Below, piece by piece: positions 1 through 12,169 of a stretch of 64,000 nt of DNA. Below the pieces are notes generated by a model. It worked only from the letters and a program-made list of their open reading frames with translations. It searched no databases and had not been told where the DNA came from. Made by a program: the position numbers and the translations under genes. This DNA is from Symsagittifera roscoffensis (lineage: Eukaryota; Xenacoelomorpha; Acoela; Convolutidae). The DNA lies in NCBI RefSeq assembly GCF_963678635.1, contig NC_087067.1, positions 29,562,403 through 29,626,402 of the forward strand. The letters run 5' to 3'. Every line of letters starts with the position of its first letter. Position 1 is the stretch's first letter.

Positions 1-84
1 AAAAAGTTTGAAGTGGTAAAAATAAGCACCAGAGTCATATGAAAAGCAACATTTTAAATGGAGATTAAAACAGTTTGAACTTGT

Positions 85-2271
85 TTATCGCCGGAAGTCG
101 GCGCCAATCGGGTCATCGACTTCCACCACCAGAGTCTCGCGGACACAAGCTGCAGTGCCCCGCTGAACAGCAATCCCAAGTCTCTGCCGCAGAAAAAGAG
201 TCGCTCTGTCGTCCCCGGTAGCCTGTGTTATTCTCTTGCCCAGGCTAGTGACGAAACGCAGCGTATCGGTTCCCAGTCCTCCATGGGTTTCAATTGCAAC
301 TGGTTGGAAAAATTGAGACTCAGATATTGATTCGTATTTTGACCGTTTACGGGTCTCGGCCGCATCTGCCACAGTTGGTCCCTCTTTACCAGCGAGTTGC
401 GTGTAAGAGGAGGCTAGCCTATGGACACATGTAAAGTCCCATGCCAACGCTCGCCCATGTGACCATGGCACCAGTGTCAGTCCGTCGGGTCTCTTGCGGT
501 CAGACCGGAATAGTCCTTGCGGCTCGAGTGTCGATGGAATATTGGCTTGGATGAACGCTCTATGAATGATGTGATTGCCCATAGAGTGTCTGGCATGAAC
601 TGATCTACTCTTCTTGCAAACTAACGCATGTTTGCCGTAGGAATCGACTATATCGCCACAAGAGCACTTGTGTGGTGTACAGACTGGTGCGCCAAGTCGA
701 AATCCAATGGCAATGCGATATTCATCATCACTAAGTTGGAGTGCGAGTGATCGTGAAGGTAGTGCGTTGAGCCAGTCAGCAGCTCCGGGACACATTAATC
801 CATTCAAGCGGGCACTGTCTCCTGAATCCTTGAGCAGTTCGGCCTGTTGAAGCATCATTGGTAGTGACCACTTTTTTTGATTATATTTGCGTTCTGGCAA
901 AGGCACGTCGGTGCTCACGTTGTTTCGCCAACGTTGGATAGCATCTTGAATTAGTGATTCTGTAGTGGGTTCGCTAGCATATATGGTATTACAAATGTCG
1001 AGAGTGCTGAATACAGATGACGCATATGCTGCAATGGCGAGTTTGGGTACCTGCATAATTCCCATTCCGCCCAGCTTGCAAGGCAGTGTCATGAGCTCCC
1101 ATCGGGGATCGTCAATCATCACATTGAAAATAGCCTGCAATGTATTTCGAATGCACTCGTCAAATCGGTGTAAGGAAGTAGTTTTAAGGAAAAGAGTTGA
1201 GGTTCGCAGTATGTACATCAGTTTCGGGATATAAAAGCAGTTTTTTAAAAGAAAGAAAGCAACATGGGAAGGTAGGGATCGCAATCGACTGCACATTCGA
1301 CTGAGTTCATCAAGTTTCTCATTAACAACGGCTTCTTGTGCGTTTTCGCCGATAGGAGCACCTAAGAGGACTAAATCTGTGGGTTCAGTGATGGTAATAT
1401 GAGGAAAAACCGCCAGGAAAGATTGGATAATCGAATCCCTCTCTCGTGCATCATCACAGAAAACGATGAGTTCGGACTTGTTTTTCAGGTTCAATTCCAT
1501 TCCAATCTTGACCCCTTCGGTCATCACCATCTCGAGGTCTTTGAGGACGTTTTGCCACATGACATCACCAATGCTTATGTCGTCCACATAGCCGGATTTG
1601 AAATTTGAGATCAAGGTCTGCAGAATGTTGTTGATTGCCAGGCAGAATAAAAAGACGGCTAATGGGTCGCCTTGTTGTGCTCCCTCTGATGAGTCTAACA
1701 AAAATTCGCCAAACGATAGACACGTATTTTCGCTATAGCACAGGTCGAAAAAACTACTGAGCTCTGGCATATGTTCGTGTAGTTTCTCGGCTACAACGTC
1801 TCTTCGTATCGAATTGAAAGCGTTCTTGAAATCCAGTTTGAGCAGCACAGTTCCATTACTAGCGTCTTCAACGAACTTACGCAGCGCATGTGCAGCAGCT
1901 TCAGCTCCGCCCATGACACCACATCCCAACTGATGTGGGAGAAACAAGTTAGTGTGGCGTTTGGCAGCAATCTTCGCAGCACACTTGGCAGTCAGTCTAC
2001 GGAGAACGTCCCCAGAAGCTATCGGTCTAATACCACCTTCTTTCTTCGCTAAAGCGCATAGGTTCGCTCCGGCGATAATCGGCTTTATATTTCTGGGCAC
2101 GTTACCGGCAAGAAGTAAATTGCAAAATGTGGTCAGAGTGCGGAGAAATTGTTCAATGTCTTCACCTTTTCCCAAGCAATCCTTCAGGTGCTGGGGTCTC
2201 AGCCCAGTTATTCCAGCGCCTGACCCAGGTTGAAAAGACATCACCCCTTTCCGAATATCATCCACAGTCAA
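85..2271 (-). CDS. Non-LTR retrotransposon reverse transcriptase with restriction-like endonuclease tail (5'-truncated)
   Basis: The 728-codon open frame shows reverse transcriptase blocks in order: LKLDFKNAF (motif A), the AQQGDPL block and GYVDD (catalytic motif C). After the thumb there is a Cys/His cluster (CSCG...GKHALVC) followed by RPDG and WDFTC, which looks like the PD-(D/E)XK restriction-like endonuclease that follows RT in R2, CRE and NeSL type elements. Such proteins copy element RNA at a nicked chromosomal target. The frame opens at TTG, not ATG; just upstream the same frame meets a TGA next to a short tandem repeat of gggtcacag, and the first internal ATG is at 2241. I therefore read it as an N-terminally truncated or broken protein whose RT-endonuclease part is still fully open. 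No poly-A tail or target duplication is obvious at the 3' end. The clade is not determined. Confidence 0.85.
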   Translation of the reverse strand: MTVDDIRKGVMSFQPGSGAGITGLRPQHLKDCLGKGEDIEQFLRTLTTFCNLLLAGNVPRNIKPIIAGANLCALAKKEGGIRPIASGDVLRRLTAKCAAKIAAKRHTNLFLPHQLGCGVMGGAEAAAHALRKFVEDASNGTVLLKLDFKNAFNSIRRDVVAEKLHEHMPELSSFFDLCYSENTCLSFGEFLLDSSEGAQQGDPLAVFLFCLAINNILQTLISNFKSGYVDDISIGDVMWQNVLKDLEMVMTEGVKIGMELNLKNKSELIVFCDDARERDSIIQSFLAVFPHITITEPTDLVLLGAPIGENAQEAVVNEKLDELSRMCSRLRSLPSHVAFFLLKNCFYIPKLMYILRTSTLFLKTTSLHRFDECIRNTLQAIFNVMIDDPRWELMTLPCKLGGMGIMQVPKLAIAAYASSVFSTLDICNTIYASEPTTESLIQDAIQRWRNNVSTDVPLPERKYNQKKWSLPMMLQQAELLKDSGDSARLNGLMCPGAADWLNALPSRSLALQLSDDEYRIAIGFRLGAPVCTPHKCSCGDIVDSYGKHALVCKKSRSVHARHSMGNHIIHRAFIQANIPSTLEPQGLFRSDRKRPDGLTLVPWSHGRALAWDFTCVHRLASSYTQLAGKEGPTVADAAETRKRSKYESISESQFFQPVAIETHGGLGTDTLRFVTSLGKRITQATGDDRATLFLRQRLGIAVQRGTAACVRETLVVEVDDPIGADFRR

Positions 2272-3036
2272 TGAGAGAGGGTCACAGTTGGGTCACAGTT
2301 TAGGATTAGAATTTTTCTACAACGCAGGGAGCAAAAATGATTTCTGGAGGTCAGGGTGGGGGAATAGATATTAGAGGAAACATTTTGGTGATAAAATTTT
2401 TTAGCATGTGCGGAAGAGTGAATTGAGCGGATTCCGGGTTGCTAGAGAAAGTAATCGTAAGAAAAGTTGAGAAATGTGGAAAACCGGAGATCACCCAAAA
2501 GGGAGAACGACTTGAGAGCTTAAAATGGCAAGTGGATCTGTAAAGACGAGAGTGCAAAAATATAAATCGAAATGCTCTCGGTGAAAAAAGAATGTCAGAG
2601 TGATACTCGAAAGCTAGAATGCGTGAGCGATTTTGAAATTACAAAAGAAGAATTTTTTACTGGGAAAAGGTTCACTTGATTAAAATTATTTTTTTTTCGG
2701 AGGCCATCATTTTTTCGAGGACCCATAAACTTTGACATTTGACAGAATACATTCCGGTCATCCGATATGCCCTGTACAAATTGATGATTATTTGTTTTCT
2801 TGAGATTTATTACAACCAAACATCCTACGTCTTGAGTTTGAAGTGAAACAAAACATTCAGGAAGAGAGAATGGGGCTCAGTTTTCGATACAGTTCATCTG
2901 AAGCCTGCTAAAAGTACCTTCAGAAAGGATATTGTAAACACGTGTTGCAAGTATGTCTTTGTCCAGCCATATTTGGAATCAGATAGTAAAGACCAGAACG
3001 ATTTCCATCGTGTTACTACTAGAATTGCGCATTGTG
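2272..3036. other. Non-coding stretch between retrotransposon and MITE
   Basis: No gene is supported. The first few hundred bases are probably the decayed 5' part of the adjacent minus-strand non-LTR element. From about 2895 to the MITE insertion a short plus-strand frame containing VFVQPYLESDSKDQ stays open and runs into the MITE target site. It may be a scrap of a protein gene broken by the MITE, but I do not recognise it. Confidence 0.4.
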
Positions 3037-3044
3037 GAGAAAAC

Positions 3045-3503
3045 GGTACTACTATGATAGAGTAGTCCCTTGAAAATAACCAGGTCCCTTGAGAATAAGA
3101 CACCTAGAGCTCTCAAATGCTGTAATAATTATGATTGAGCCCTTCAGAAAGATGTCGCAGTATATTTTCATAAATTTTATGTTTTGTTATCTTATAAAAC
3201 CTCCCCCTAACCATTTTAAAGTTGAAAATCTAAAAAAAACCGCCAATAGTGGGTTTTGATGACAAATAAGTCAACCCAATCATTTGGTTGTTGAACCGTA
3301 AAATAAAGTACAGCGAGCAAATTTCAATATATAAACAATAGTGTTTTCAATCTGAAAAACTTTTGGCTGAACAAATTTTGCAAGATTTTTGAAATGAATA
3401 ATTTATAAACGAACTAGTTTTCAAAATTATAACATGCAATATGCATGCGGGACCTGTCTATCATAGTTGCTTTTTCGAGGGACCACTCTATTATAGTAGT
3501 ACC
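3045..3503. repeat. 459-bp MITE with terminal inverted repeats and 8-bp target duplication
   Basis: The left end reads ggtactactatgatag and the right end is its inverse (ctattatagtagtacc). The inverted arms extend to about 45-55 bp with mismatches and a small gap. The element is flanked on both sides by the direct repeat gagaaaac (3037-3044 and 3504-3511). It has no coding capacity. An 8-bp duplication is typical of the hAT and P superfamilies; the ends alone do not decide between them. Confidence 0.85.
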
Positions 3504-3660
3504 GAGAAAACACTTAGCTTGGGTTGCAGATGCCAGCAGCGGCAAAGAAACAGGCAATGATTGTGATTCCCACTTGATAAAAGGACTGAGAGCTTCAGAA
3601 GTTCTCGAAATGTTCTAGCACTTCAGCGAGTAAGTCGGCGGCTTCTCAGTACTGCGTAGG

Positions 3661-4500
3661 GAGTAAGCTGGTAGAATTGGATCAACGGTTGATGCCATTC
3701 CAGAGACAAGTTGCAGCTAGGGCTATATTCAAAAGCCCCATAAAAGTCAAAAACAAAGATCACAGGGAATTTTCGAGAAGAATCACGTGGCTAGATGATG
3801 GAGCGAACGTAAACGTAAGTGCGCAAACGAAAGAAGACATGAACATGAACTGTGAGCAGTTAATTGATTGCATAATTGATTTGGAGCTTCATCAGCTGCT
3901 TTTACGCAAAAAACGTAGTTGTTTCACCCAAGTTCCCGCTTGGGTCAGGTCTTTGGAACTGACAAACAAAACTGCTAGAGCGAGAAGTAGGAGACGACCA
4001 AACTAATTTCGAGAGTTGCAGGGCGTACCCAATCTATTATCGGAATCAATCAGAGATCAAGCGGTAAAGACTGGAGCTAGACAAGCACAAGCACACCTCA
4101 GAAGAGTGAAGACCATCACTGACTGGAAGATGGACGAACAGGCGTCACAGAGTGAGGTTCAGACATTCCGACACAATGAACTAGCGGCACAGATGCAAAT
4201 GCTAGAGTCGCAGCCCATTAAACTTGTGCAGAATGGACTTCTGGCACAAATGCAACGTATGATGGCCATTATGGGAGGGTTCGCTAGTTCTTTTAGCCCT
4301 ACTCCAAACCCTAAAAACCTACCCCGACAACCACGACATATATTCGGCTACAATAAAGTTGTAAATAGTCCAAGTAGGCAGACTTACATAGGCTCTCGCA
4401 ATGATGGGAAAAAAGTGCTCGTCATGTAGGAAATTTTGAGTGCGGTCAGACAGATCACCTTGCAAAAGAGTGCCCACGAAGCACGCCGAACCTTTTAGAC
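3661..4500 (+). pseudogene. Retrotransposon gag remnant with zinc knuckle
   Basis: Two consecutive open stretches (109 and 137 codons) encode a basic, Gln/Met-rich protein with SKLVELDQRLMPFQRQ near the start. It is followed by bases reading FECGQTDHLAKECP, the end of a Cys-x2-Cys-x4-His-x4-Cys nucleocapsid knuckle. The first Cys lies across a one-base frame change from the rest. Gag would coat the element RNA. The reading frame is broken at least twice (stop after position 4003, frame change near 4430). Confidence 0.55.
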
Positions 4501-4647
4501 TACCGAGAGCCGGCGCAGTAGAAAGGTTCAGAGGAGACTTTGTCTTGGCCCTTTTCAAAAGGCAGCAAGAAGTCAGATAAAATATCACCTAAGGAAGCAT
4601 AGTGACCTACGCACTCTTCCAGAGGAGTAGAGACAGAGAGTCGATAG

Positions 4648-4932
4648 TTGGTAACTGGAGTAGATGATTTCACCATTTCAGCAACCAACCCCAGCCTCAG
4701 TAGACAAGGGCGATTCTGGGTTGAGTCGCATGTGGAGACAGAAACCCGCAACGAGCATGCTGGTGTCAGCCATGTGATCGACGGCAGACTCTATGGGGGC
4801 TGTTGTGGTTGCTTGGGTGGGTGGAACATGCGTAGAGTATTAGATACTGGATCTACAACTAAAATTATCCCAGTCGAGTTGCTCGGAACCTTAAAGACGA
4901 GCCAGAGATACGGCCAAATGAGGACCATTTAG
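4648..4932 (+). pseudogene. Retrotransposon aspartic protease fragment
   Basis: A 94-codon frame contains VLDTGSTTKIIP, the D-T/S-G catalytic loop of retropepsins followed by the usual hydrophobic strand. It lies about 350 bases after the gag zinc knuckle, as expected for gag-pol order. The frame stops shortly after the active site, so no functional protease can be made. Confidence 0.6.
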
Positions 4933-5469
4933 AGACAGCAGAAGGATGAGGCATGGATAAGGCCGGACGCCTCAAAACGAACCGTAGCTAAAAGCCAGAT
5001 TATCCTGGGACAGCAACCAATGAAGGATACAAAAATTTTTTACATTCTGAGAAGCAGAGGCTTCTTTTACATCTTTTTGAGAAGCAGAGGCAGGATACTT
5101 GAGTAAGTTTAGCCCGACCGTTGAATTACTGAAAAGTTGGCTGTCCAGTTAGAGGCACCACATTGTTAGGTTAATTCGACAAAAATTGAGATTAAAGAAA
5201 TAGTTTTTTGTACAACGGAAGACGAAAACGACTGAAGTGTAGTGTACCCGAAGTAGTCTGGCTAAAAATCTGAGGAATTTGTGATGATCAAAGATGAGGA
5301 CAAATGATGAAAACAAAGTACAATGGCGCCCGAGCAATGCGCTACAGAGTGCAGAAGTGAAGCAAAAAGGAGCGGTGATTAAGTCTCCGTCTGATACTGG
5401 AAACAGGTTCAGCACAATTTGTGTTGATATTTTGTGATCAGAGCGAAGCATAAGCTTGTAAGAATAACC

Positions 5470-5738
5470 TGTTCACGATGTACATAATTGCAGTTCCCCA
5501 GATGTCAACGGATTCTGCTGATGTGCTTTGTGAAAAAGTGGACAATTGGGTGTAGATGTTCGAAGCTCCGCATATCTTGCTCAGAGATCCAGGAGAAAGT
5601 TTGAAAGGCAAATTGATCCATGAGTTGTGTCAACCTAAAATTTTTGGCAAGATTCAAAGTTCTTTCTATAAGCAGAAGGGTAAAGTACCGTTGGAAAAAA
5701 TCAATGCAACGATGGCTGAAGTTATTTCGAAGTTTTAA
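5470..5738 (+). pseudogene. Retrotransposon integrase core fragment
   Basis: The frame spelling FEAPHILLRDPGESLKG, then ELC and about 20 residues later a QKGKVPLEKIN stretch, parallels the retroviral integrase core around its second Asp (usually FG.P..l.sD.G) up to the ER.N segment. The preceding part (ADVLCEKVDNW) is separated by an in-frame stop. Key residues are partly replaced, so this is a dead copy. Confidence 0.5.
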
Positions 5739-6600
5739 GCGGTAAATATGAATATATGGGACACGGCATTTGAACTTTCGGCATCATACGACAACCGATT
5801 GTGAAACGGGAGCTGCGCCGTTCAGCATGGCGCTTGGATAGGAGGGCCAGTATCCGTTTCGTTTCCTTCTACTCAAATGATGGCGACGACGCTTTGATGG
5901 AGGATGGCTTTGCAGAATGGTTAGACGAGTGGTTTCGAGATGTACGCAGCAGCGCAAGAGAAGTTCTGGGAACAAAAAAGCTTCGATAAAAAAAGTAAGA
6001 AGTCGAAGCAAGTTCATCGAGAACCACTATGCGTCTGATGACAAAGTCTGTGTGTGGTTTGAAATGATTAATTTAAAGAAATCTTTTGTGGAAAGGGCTT
6101 TACAATGCGATGACCAGGATTGCGGAAATCCATTACAATGCATCAAAGGTATCCAACCCGAGTAAATTGAACTACCTATATTTTACCATGTTAAGACGTC
6201 ATGTTGAGGAGACAATGCAACCAGACAAAAAACTGAACAGATGCGACTGATACCCTACTGGTCCGCTGACTTCTTTAATGACCCAGAGACCTCCAACAAA
6301 ATTGAAAACTTGTAGAAAAACAATCGGGAAGGAAGGCTTAATTCACGACCCAAGCCCAAAATTAGTTCTCTCTAGTAAAATTCATCCGAGAATTCAAAGA
6401 GTAACGGAGCCACACCTAACGACATGCAGAAGAAACGACGCAATGGAGACGACGCAATGGAGACGTGCGGTGAAACCAGATAGGAAGAACCCGCGACGTG
6501 CGTTGAATCCGAGCAAAACTAAGGCAAAACTAAGGGATAAGCATATAATCAGAGGCAAGGCCTGATGCACGTTGACCCGGTGGGACATGCAGGCCACCTG

Positions 6601-7867
6601 TACCCTTTGGGATTGATGAATTTGGGATTTAATTTTAGTTTGTTGGAAAAATGTGAGACCAGCTCATCATTGCTTGTTTTATGTGTAAGTGCGATCCCAC
6701 CTTTATCTATTGTGTGAGTGTTGATTATTTTTTGTACTAGAAGAAAAATTGGGTCGCACTACCAAGAGTAAAGTTAAAAACAGTCAAGTCCTTCAGTTAG
6801 GGTTTATTTAACAAATCGTGTTGGCTAAGAAATCTATTAAACCTTGAGGGGACTTACTAATTACTTTTTAGGAAAAACGGTACGGAAACTAGAAATGATT
6901 AATAAAATATTAAAGGCTAGCATAATAATTAATTTTTCTACTGGTAAAGAGGAGCAAAAGACAAGAGGGTACCTTGTTCCTAATTGACGGTCAAGCTTAA
7001 CGGTATGAGAAAATTATCAAAACTAGAAACGATTGATGAACAGCAATAAAAACAAAATCAGTATTCAGAAGATTGGTCACCGAAAGTTGAGATGGAAAGA
7101 CTAACTTAATTTCTTCGAGCAGGAATTTTACCAAACAAGAGGCGAATTCGGCAGCAAATGGCAAACGAAACAAAAAATTCCAAAAGCTCACGCTTTATTG
7201 CTTCAAGGAGATCAAAATTGATTGTTGGCAAACAAGGTGCGGAGCATCATCAACGCACAAATTGTGAGTACAACTCGAAAATTAAAAACTAGTTTTCCCT
7301 TGCTTTAAGACTGAAATCTGTAAGGAAAGAGTTAAAAGAACATTTCTTGAGAGATTATTGTCATCGGTCATAAGATTTCTTCTGCATGACGCAAGGTTTA
7401 AAGCTTTAACCACAACCTGGGCCACTCAGAGAAAGTAGGGAAGTTATCTGAAGTGGAAGACAGACCGTAGGAAAGATAAACAGAAAAACGGCAAAAGTAC
7501 TAGATAAGATAAGGTTGTCAGGATGGGTTGAAGTGTTACTGTCTAAGAGACCTAAATAATTAATTGAAAACATTTTCACTCAAGACCAGTTTTTAGCAAC
7601 CAACTTTCTTATTGTCAAAACTGGAGAAGCATGACCTGCCTGGTGAAAAATGCAGCAATATTGAAGCCGTCATAAAGACATACGCAAAAAAATACGTCAG
7701 TCTCCAAGAGATATGTGAATTGAAAAAGATAGGAAATATCCCAAAAGCATCGGACTAGTTGCAGCAAAGTTAGCTGAGAGCATTGGGATTTTCGTAGTGG
7801 AGAAGTAATTTTATGAACCAAAACTAACCCAATCTTAGAACAAGGACAGTTTGAGAGATAAGAGAAC
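6601..7867. other. No intact gene; possible retroelement debris
   Basis: Short frames only, all under 90 codons. Base composition is less AT-rich than the DNA to the right, and the stretch leads directly into the Penelope-like fragment at 7868. It may be the decayed upstream part of that element. No motif is clear enough to name. Confidence 0.4.
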
Positions 7868-8080
7868 ATGAGGGAATCAGTTGTAAAAAGAATTCAAAAA
7901 AGCTTGTATACTAATGTTGCACTTAGAGAGGCCATTGACAGTGCCTCACACAAACCATACAGCCAGAGTAAGCAACCTAACCTGTCAAAAAATACATTGA
8001 AACGGCTTTTGAAAATGACTGCGAGTCATCTCCATTTTGAGTGCAAAGTATTTTGGGGTCAAATCAAAATAGAAGTGTAG
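7868..8080 (+). pseudogene. Penelope-like reverse transcriptase fragment
   Basis: This 70-codon frame contains KSLYTNVALREAID and, about 25 residues later, TLKRLLKMTASHLHFEC. Penelope-like reverse transcriptases have a DV.SLYTN.P..EAI block (motif A) followed by a segment leading to F...Y.Q..G.AMG. Here the motif A Asp is replaced (RIQKSLYTN), and the frame ends just before the AMG block. This is a short inactive remnant. The assignment rests on those two blocks only. Confidence 0.5.
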
Positions 8081-8100
8081 ATTCAAAAACAATTATATTT

Positions 8101-8235
8101 TGTCGAGTCGGTCGATAAAAAGCAGTATTGGTTCGAGACAAACGAGAACTGCAGATTCGAACAGGTTTTTTCTAGTCGAGCCGTTTGAACCGAAGCCGTT
8201 TTTTTGTCCAGTCGCTCGATACAAAGCAGTATTGG
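8101..8235. repeat. Pair of 31-bp direct repeats, 104 bp apart
   Basis: Positions 8101-8131 and 8205-8235 both read close to tgtcgagtcggtcgat followed by aaagcagtattgg, with three mismatches. Nothing coding is involved. Confidence 0.7.
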
Positions 8236-8560
8236 GAGTCAAGTTACCAACAAATGTTTTAACGCTTAAAAGTTGAAAGAATTATTGTATTCTAGTTGAT
8301 TGAAAATGAGAAAAAGTTTGCGCTTTCGTTAATTTTTTTTGGATTAGCTCAAATGGCTGTCTTTTCTAAGCGGGTCGAGGTACTCACTTTTTGTTTCGAC
8401 TTTCAATTTCGAGCACATTTCAGTGCTCGATCGTAAAAGAATAGTCAAGACAGGGGTTTTAGTCGAGCACAAATTCGAAACATACCTCGAGCATGGTCGG
8501 CAAATACCGATTGCCCCGCGGTATTTCGGAGTCAAAGAGAAAATTTTCGTTCAAAATCAA

Positions 8561-8610
8561 CAAGAAGCTAACGCTTAAGTAACTATCGTTATTTAAGCGT
8601 TAGATTCTTG
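8561..8610. repeat. 18-bp palindrome with 14-base loop
   Basis: Arms 8561-8578 (caagaagctaacgcttaa) and 8593-8610 pair with one mismatch around a 14-base loop. It could be the fused ends of a small palindromic MITE; there is no clear terminator or RNA gene context. Confidence 0.7.
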
Positions 8611-11094
8611 TCATCAATTTTGGCAAGTAAAATTTAATGAACTTATCTGATTAAGGGCATTTAAAAAAAGGATGGGACCTTATTCGATGCTGTTCTGTGT
8701 TTGCAATAACTTTTTTTTATTGATCACAATTCTGAACTTTTCCGCTCAATTTGTTTTTATTATAGGGCCGACTGTGGTCAAGGATATGAACTTAAATATG
8801 GTCTGTTCTGTTTTTGTAAAAAATGAAATTGTCACGTTTGAAAGAGTTCCATAAGTTCTCACAGCCCTGACTTAAGTTTTTGGCCCAGTAATTTTTATCC
8901 GGTTAAGAAGAAATCTGCAAAGCGAAGTGATAAATTATCATCAACGCCAATATTTGGTCTGAGGAAAATTATGAGTCAATATGTTTTATTCGGATTATGT
9001 TAGTTTGCTTTGTTGCATTGCTGGAGAAAAATTATTGCGTTTTGTGGCCCTTTTCTTTATCTTTTTATGGGCCTATCACAAATTCTTTATCGAGATTCTA
9101 GTTTTAAACTTTCACATTTATGAGCTTATTTTACAGAATTATGAGCAAAATCTTAATAGAATCTAAGTTTTTGTTTTGGAAAATTTGATCAAAGAAAATT
9201 TTTTTCTCACACAGAGTATATATATTTTTTCTTTTTCTTTAATTTTTTTATAATGTTCTTATTAATTCTAAATTATTTTGATAATGTTGAAAAATAGTAA
9301 ACTAAATCTGGCAATTTTCCCATGAAAGTTTGAACGACAAACGTAAGTACTTAGATTTTTAAGGATCAATCTCTACAATCGATGCCCTCAACAATTCTAC
9401 TTTGCTTGTGGTAGTTGCCTCTTTGGGCTATGAATTGAAAATGACAATTTTTACCTTGTTATTAAGAAATAGTCACTTGTTGGTTTCGAATTGGTTTGCA
9501 AGATTAAGTTTATTTCAAATATGATACCCAATGAAGTCATAATATTTATGGTTGAAATTAAAGTTGCTCTGTCTTATGAAAAAGTTATTTTTTTGGATAA
9601 TACATTATTGGATAGGAATATGGTTGATCTTCCTTGCCAGAAAATTGAAGTATAAATCTTGCTTGGAAACTTAGATCCAAAATGAGATATTTCAATTACA
9701 ATCGAAGTTATCTTTAAAATAATTATTATTTTATTATAACTTTAAGCAAAATGAATTTAAAGTTTGCAAAAATATAAATGTTCAAGCAAAAGTAAGAAAG
9801 GGTTTTGTTAACCCAAAAATATATTATATGCCCATTCATTGATCTATTTTCTTTAAAATTAAACCAGAAAGCACATTTTCAACCGACAGAGTAGCTTGAT
9901 TTTTAACCATTAACATGTTCCTGAAGAATGTTTTTGCTTTTCATGTCAGCACGTATAACTAGTTATGCTTCTATAATATTGGCAAACAACTCATTCGCCA
10001 TCTAAAGAACTTTATTGTTTCACATGGCTTTCCATAAAAGTAAGCAAAGATATATATCAAACAAACCAATAATTTTTTATATGCGGCTCTGTCTATTGAT
10101 TTCATCTTTTTTGGTTGAAATTCATTTGTTTTGTCGATTAAACGGTACTTTTTTGAATATTTTATGGAAGATACATTATCGGATTGGAGTATTGTCAAAT
10201 TTTATATCAGATACTCCAAATGTTTACTTTTTGGGCAATGAGATTCACAATTTTGCTAATGAACAGATTCGTATGTTTTTTTTTGTATTTGGTCCAAGAG
10301 TGCGCTAGTTAAAAAATCAACGAAGTTCAATCGGAATAACTTCACATAATATATGCAATTTTAGATGAGCCTACGAAGTTAACGTACTGAATTTGCAAAA
10401 ACAAAAGATATTAAAAATTTGTGAATTTTTCTATGAGGGCAAACATTTCTGTACAAAAACTCAAACGTCAAAAACCGCTGCCTGTTTTTTGAAAATTTTC
10501 ACTTTTGTCTCACCAAACAAAACTTTAAAAAGTTTGCTCACAGAAAATATATTCAGAATTAAATTTTCTGAAATAAAAAAATTAGTATCTGGACACTAAT
10601 TCACGAAAACGTTCAATTTTGCTGACGATTTTCAAATATTTGCTTTAGAAAAGCAGTGGACTTACAAAAAATGTACGACGATGGAGGACATAGTCGAGAA
10701 AACTTACGACGATCATTTCTGAACAAAAATCTTTTTAGAGGGGTTTTTCGTATTTTTTTGCTTCTAAACTACACAGCTTGAAATAAGATTTAACCAAGTT
10801 AACATATTTTTAGAAGCTATGAATTCAACTCTTTCAATATTTTTGCACTATTTTCTCAATATTCGCAGCAAGGCTGGGAATGCAAAATCATACAAGACTC
10901 GATGTTTTTGCAATCATTTAGATAAGTAACTTGCAATGTTTATTGTGCTTTTGAGGAATCAGTGTTATTCGAAATTGTAAAATAAGTTAGATAAATGATA
11001 ATGATTAATTAGATGAGGAAAATGTTTGGGTAGTTTTGAGAAAACTTCCCAAAAAATCCTTTTTTTTAAAATAAATTCACTCTTCCCAATGTAT

Positions 11095-11395
11095 ACCCCT
11101 TGAACCAGCGGGCTTAGATGGGGGGGGGGCGGACCCAATGGGCGGACCCTGCCGACCCAAAGAGTCCCCCCTTTGTACTATTTTGAGATATCAATTTTTG
11201 GCTGACTGACCCTAAAATTTTTCTAAATGCGCACACGGCGCCAATATATTCTAACTTTGAGGGGTGAGCGCGTGCCAAAAAACTCAGTTTCCAAAAAGTG
11301 ACTAAAAACGCCTGTTTTGACCTGTTTTGTCAAAACAAATTTGCCTCTCCTCCCCCCCCCCCCCTGGAGAAAATCCTAGATCAGTCCCTGAGCCC
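11095..11395. repeat. Dispersed MITE-like repeat, CAGGGGCGGAT family
   Basis: The right end reads gagaaaatcctagatcag, matching the ends of related copies that finish in cctagatccgcccctg (62570-62600). A C-run precedes it, and inside is the shared segment resembling 'gaccctaaaatttttc ... ggcgcc'. The left end is degenerate with a G-run. No coding capacity. Confidence 0.6.
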
Positions 11396-12169
11396 TTGTA
11401 CTGTACCGAGTTTCACACATGTTTTTGAAAACTCCGATTGATTTTCATTCAAATTTGACTAACAAAACGCAGAAACTATAATCATAGCCAACAGAAAGAC
11501 TTAAAAACTTGATAATTAAATCAAAGAAGAAGAAAAGAAAGGAATTTTTGGGAAAATTTTTCTACCTTGAGCTCCAAAAAAAGTTTTTGAGTATTTAAAA
11601 TTAATTTTGACGGCTTTTTTTCAAAATAGAACATGATCAAAGCATGTTTTTTCACTTGGTTACTCCAAACATGAAAAATTCAACTTGAGATTTAAAGTCG
11701 GGAGTGTTTTTCCCGTCCTTGCATTTTGTTGTTTTAATTTTTCTTCTTCCACTATACGAGAAAGCAGTCACAAAAAAACGAGGATTGCCTGCGCAAGTAA
11801 CATAAAGTTCCGATCATATCCTTAGATGAACAAATGAGTATCAATTTTGTAATTTAGAAAAAGTTAGAGTCGTTTTTGTGCGTCGTGTGTTAAAAAGATC
11901 TGACTAAAGTGTAGAAATTAGGAATAAACGACAATCACAGTAAAACACTCAAACTGGGCATTAACTGCTTCAAAAAACTGACAAGATGTTTTTTTTTCAG
12001 TTTTCTGCAGAAAATTTTTTGAATCGTTGAAGTTTTTATTCTCAAAATGGCGCTAGAAAATTGTTTCAAAATAGTTATACCAGAGTGAAACTAAAACTTC
12101 AAGGCTAGCTTTATAAAGAGAGCGTTTACTTGCTCTTTTTCTTACTCGAGATTGAACGAGTAAGAAAAA

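Larger units (their letters stand above)
3504..6600 (+). mobile_element. Degraded LTR retrotransposon relic (gag - protease - integrase order, RT missing)
   Basis: Plus-strand scraps of a retroelement polyprotein lie in the expected order: gag-like frames (3677-4429), a CCHC-type zinc knuckle (about 4413-4480), an aspartic protease signature VLDTGSTTK (about 4836-4860) and integrase core remnants (about 5470-5738). Only about 0.6 kb separates protease from integrase, too short for reverse transcriptase plus RNase H, so that part is deleted. Stops and frame changes are frequent. I could not identify paired LTRs; a terminal repeat may lie around 6550-6800 but has no visible partner. Probably Ty3-like from the domain order, with low certainty. 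Confidence 0.6.
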
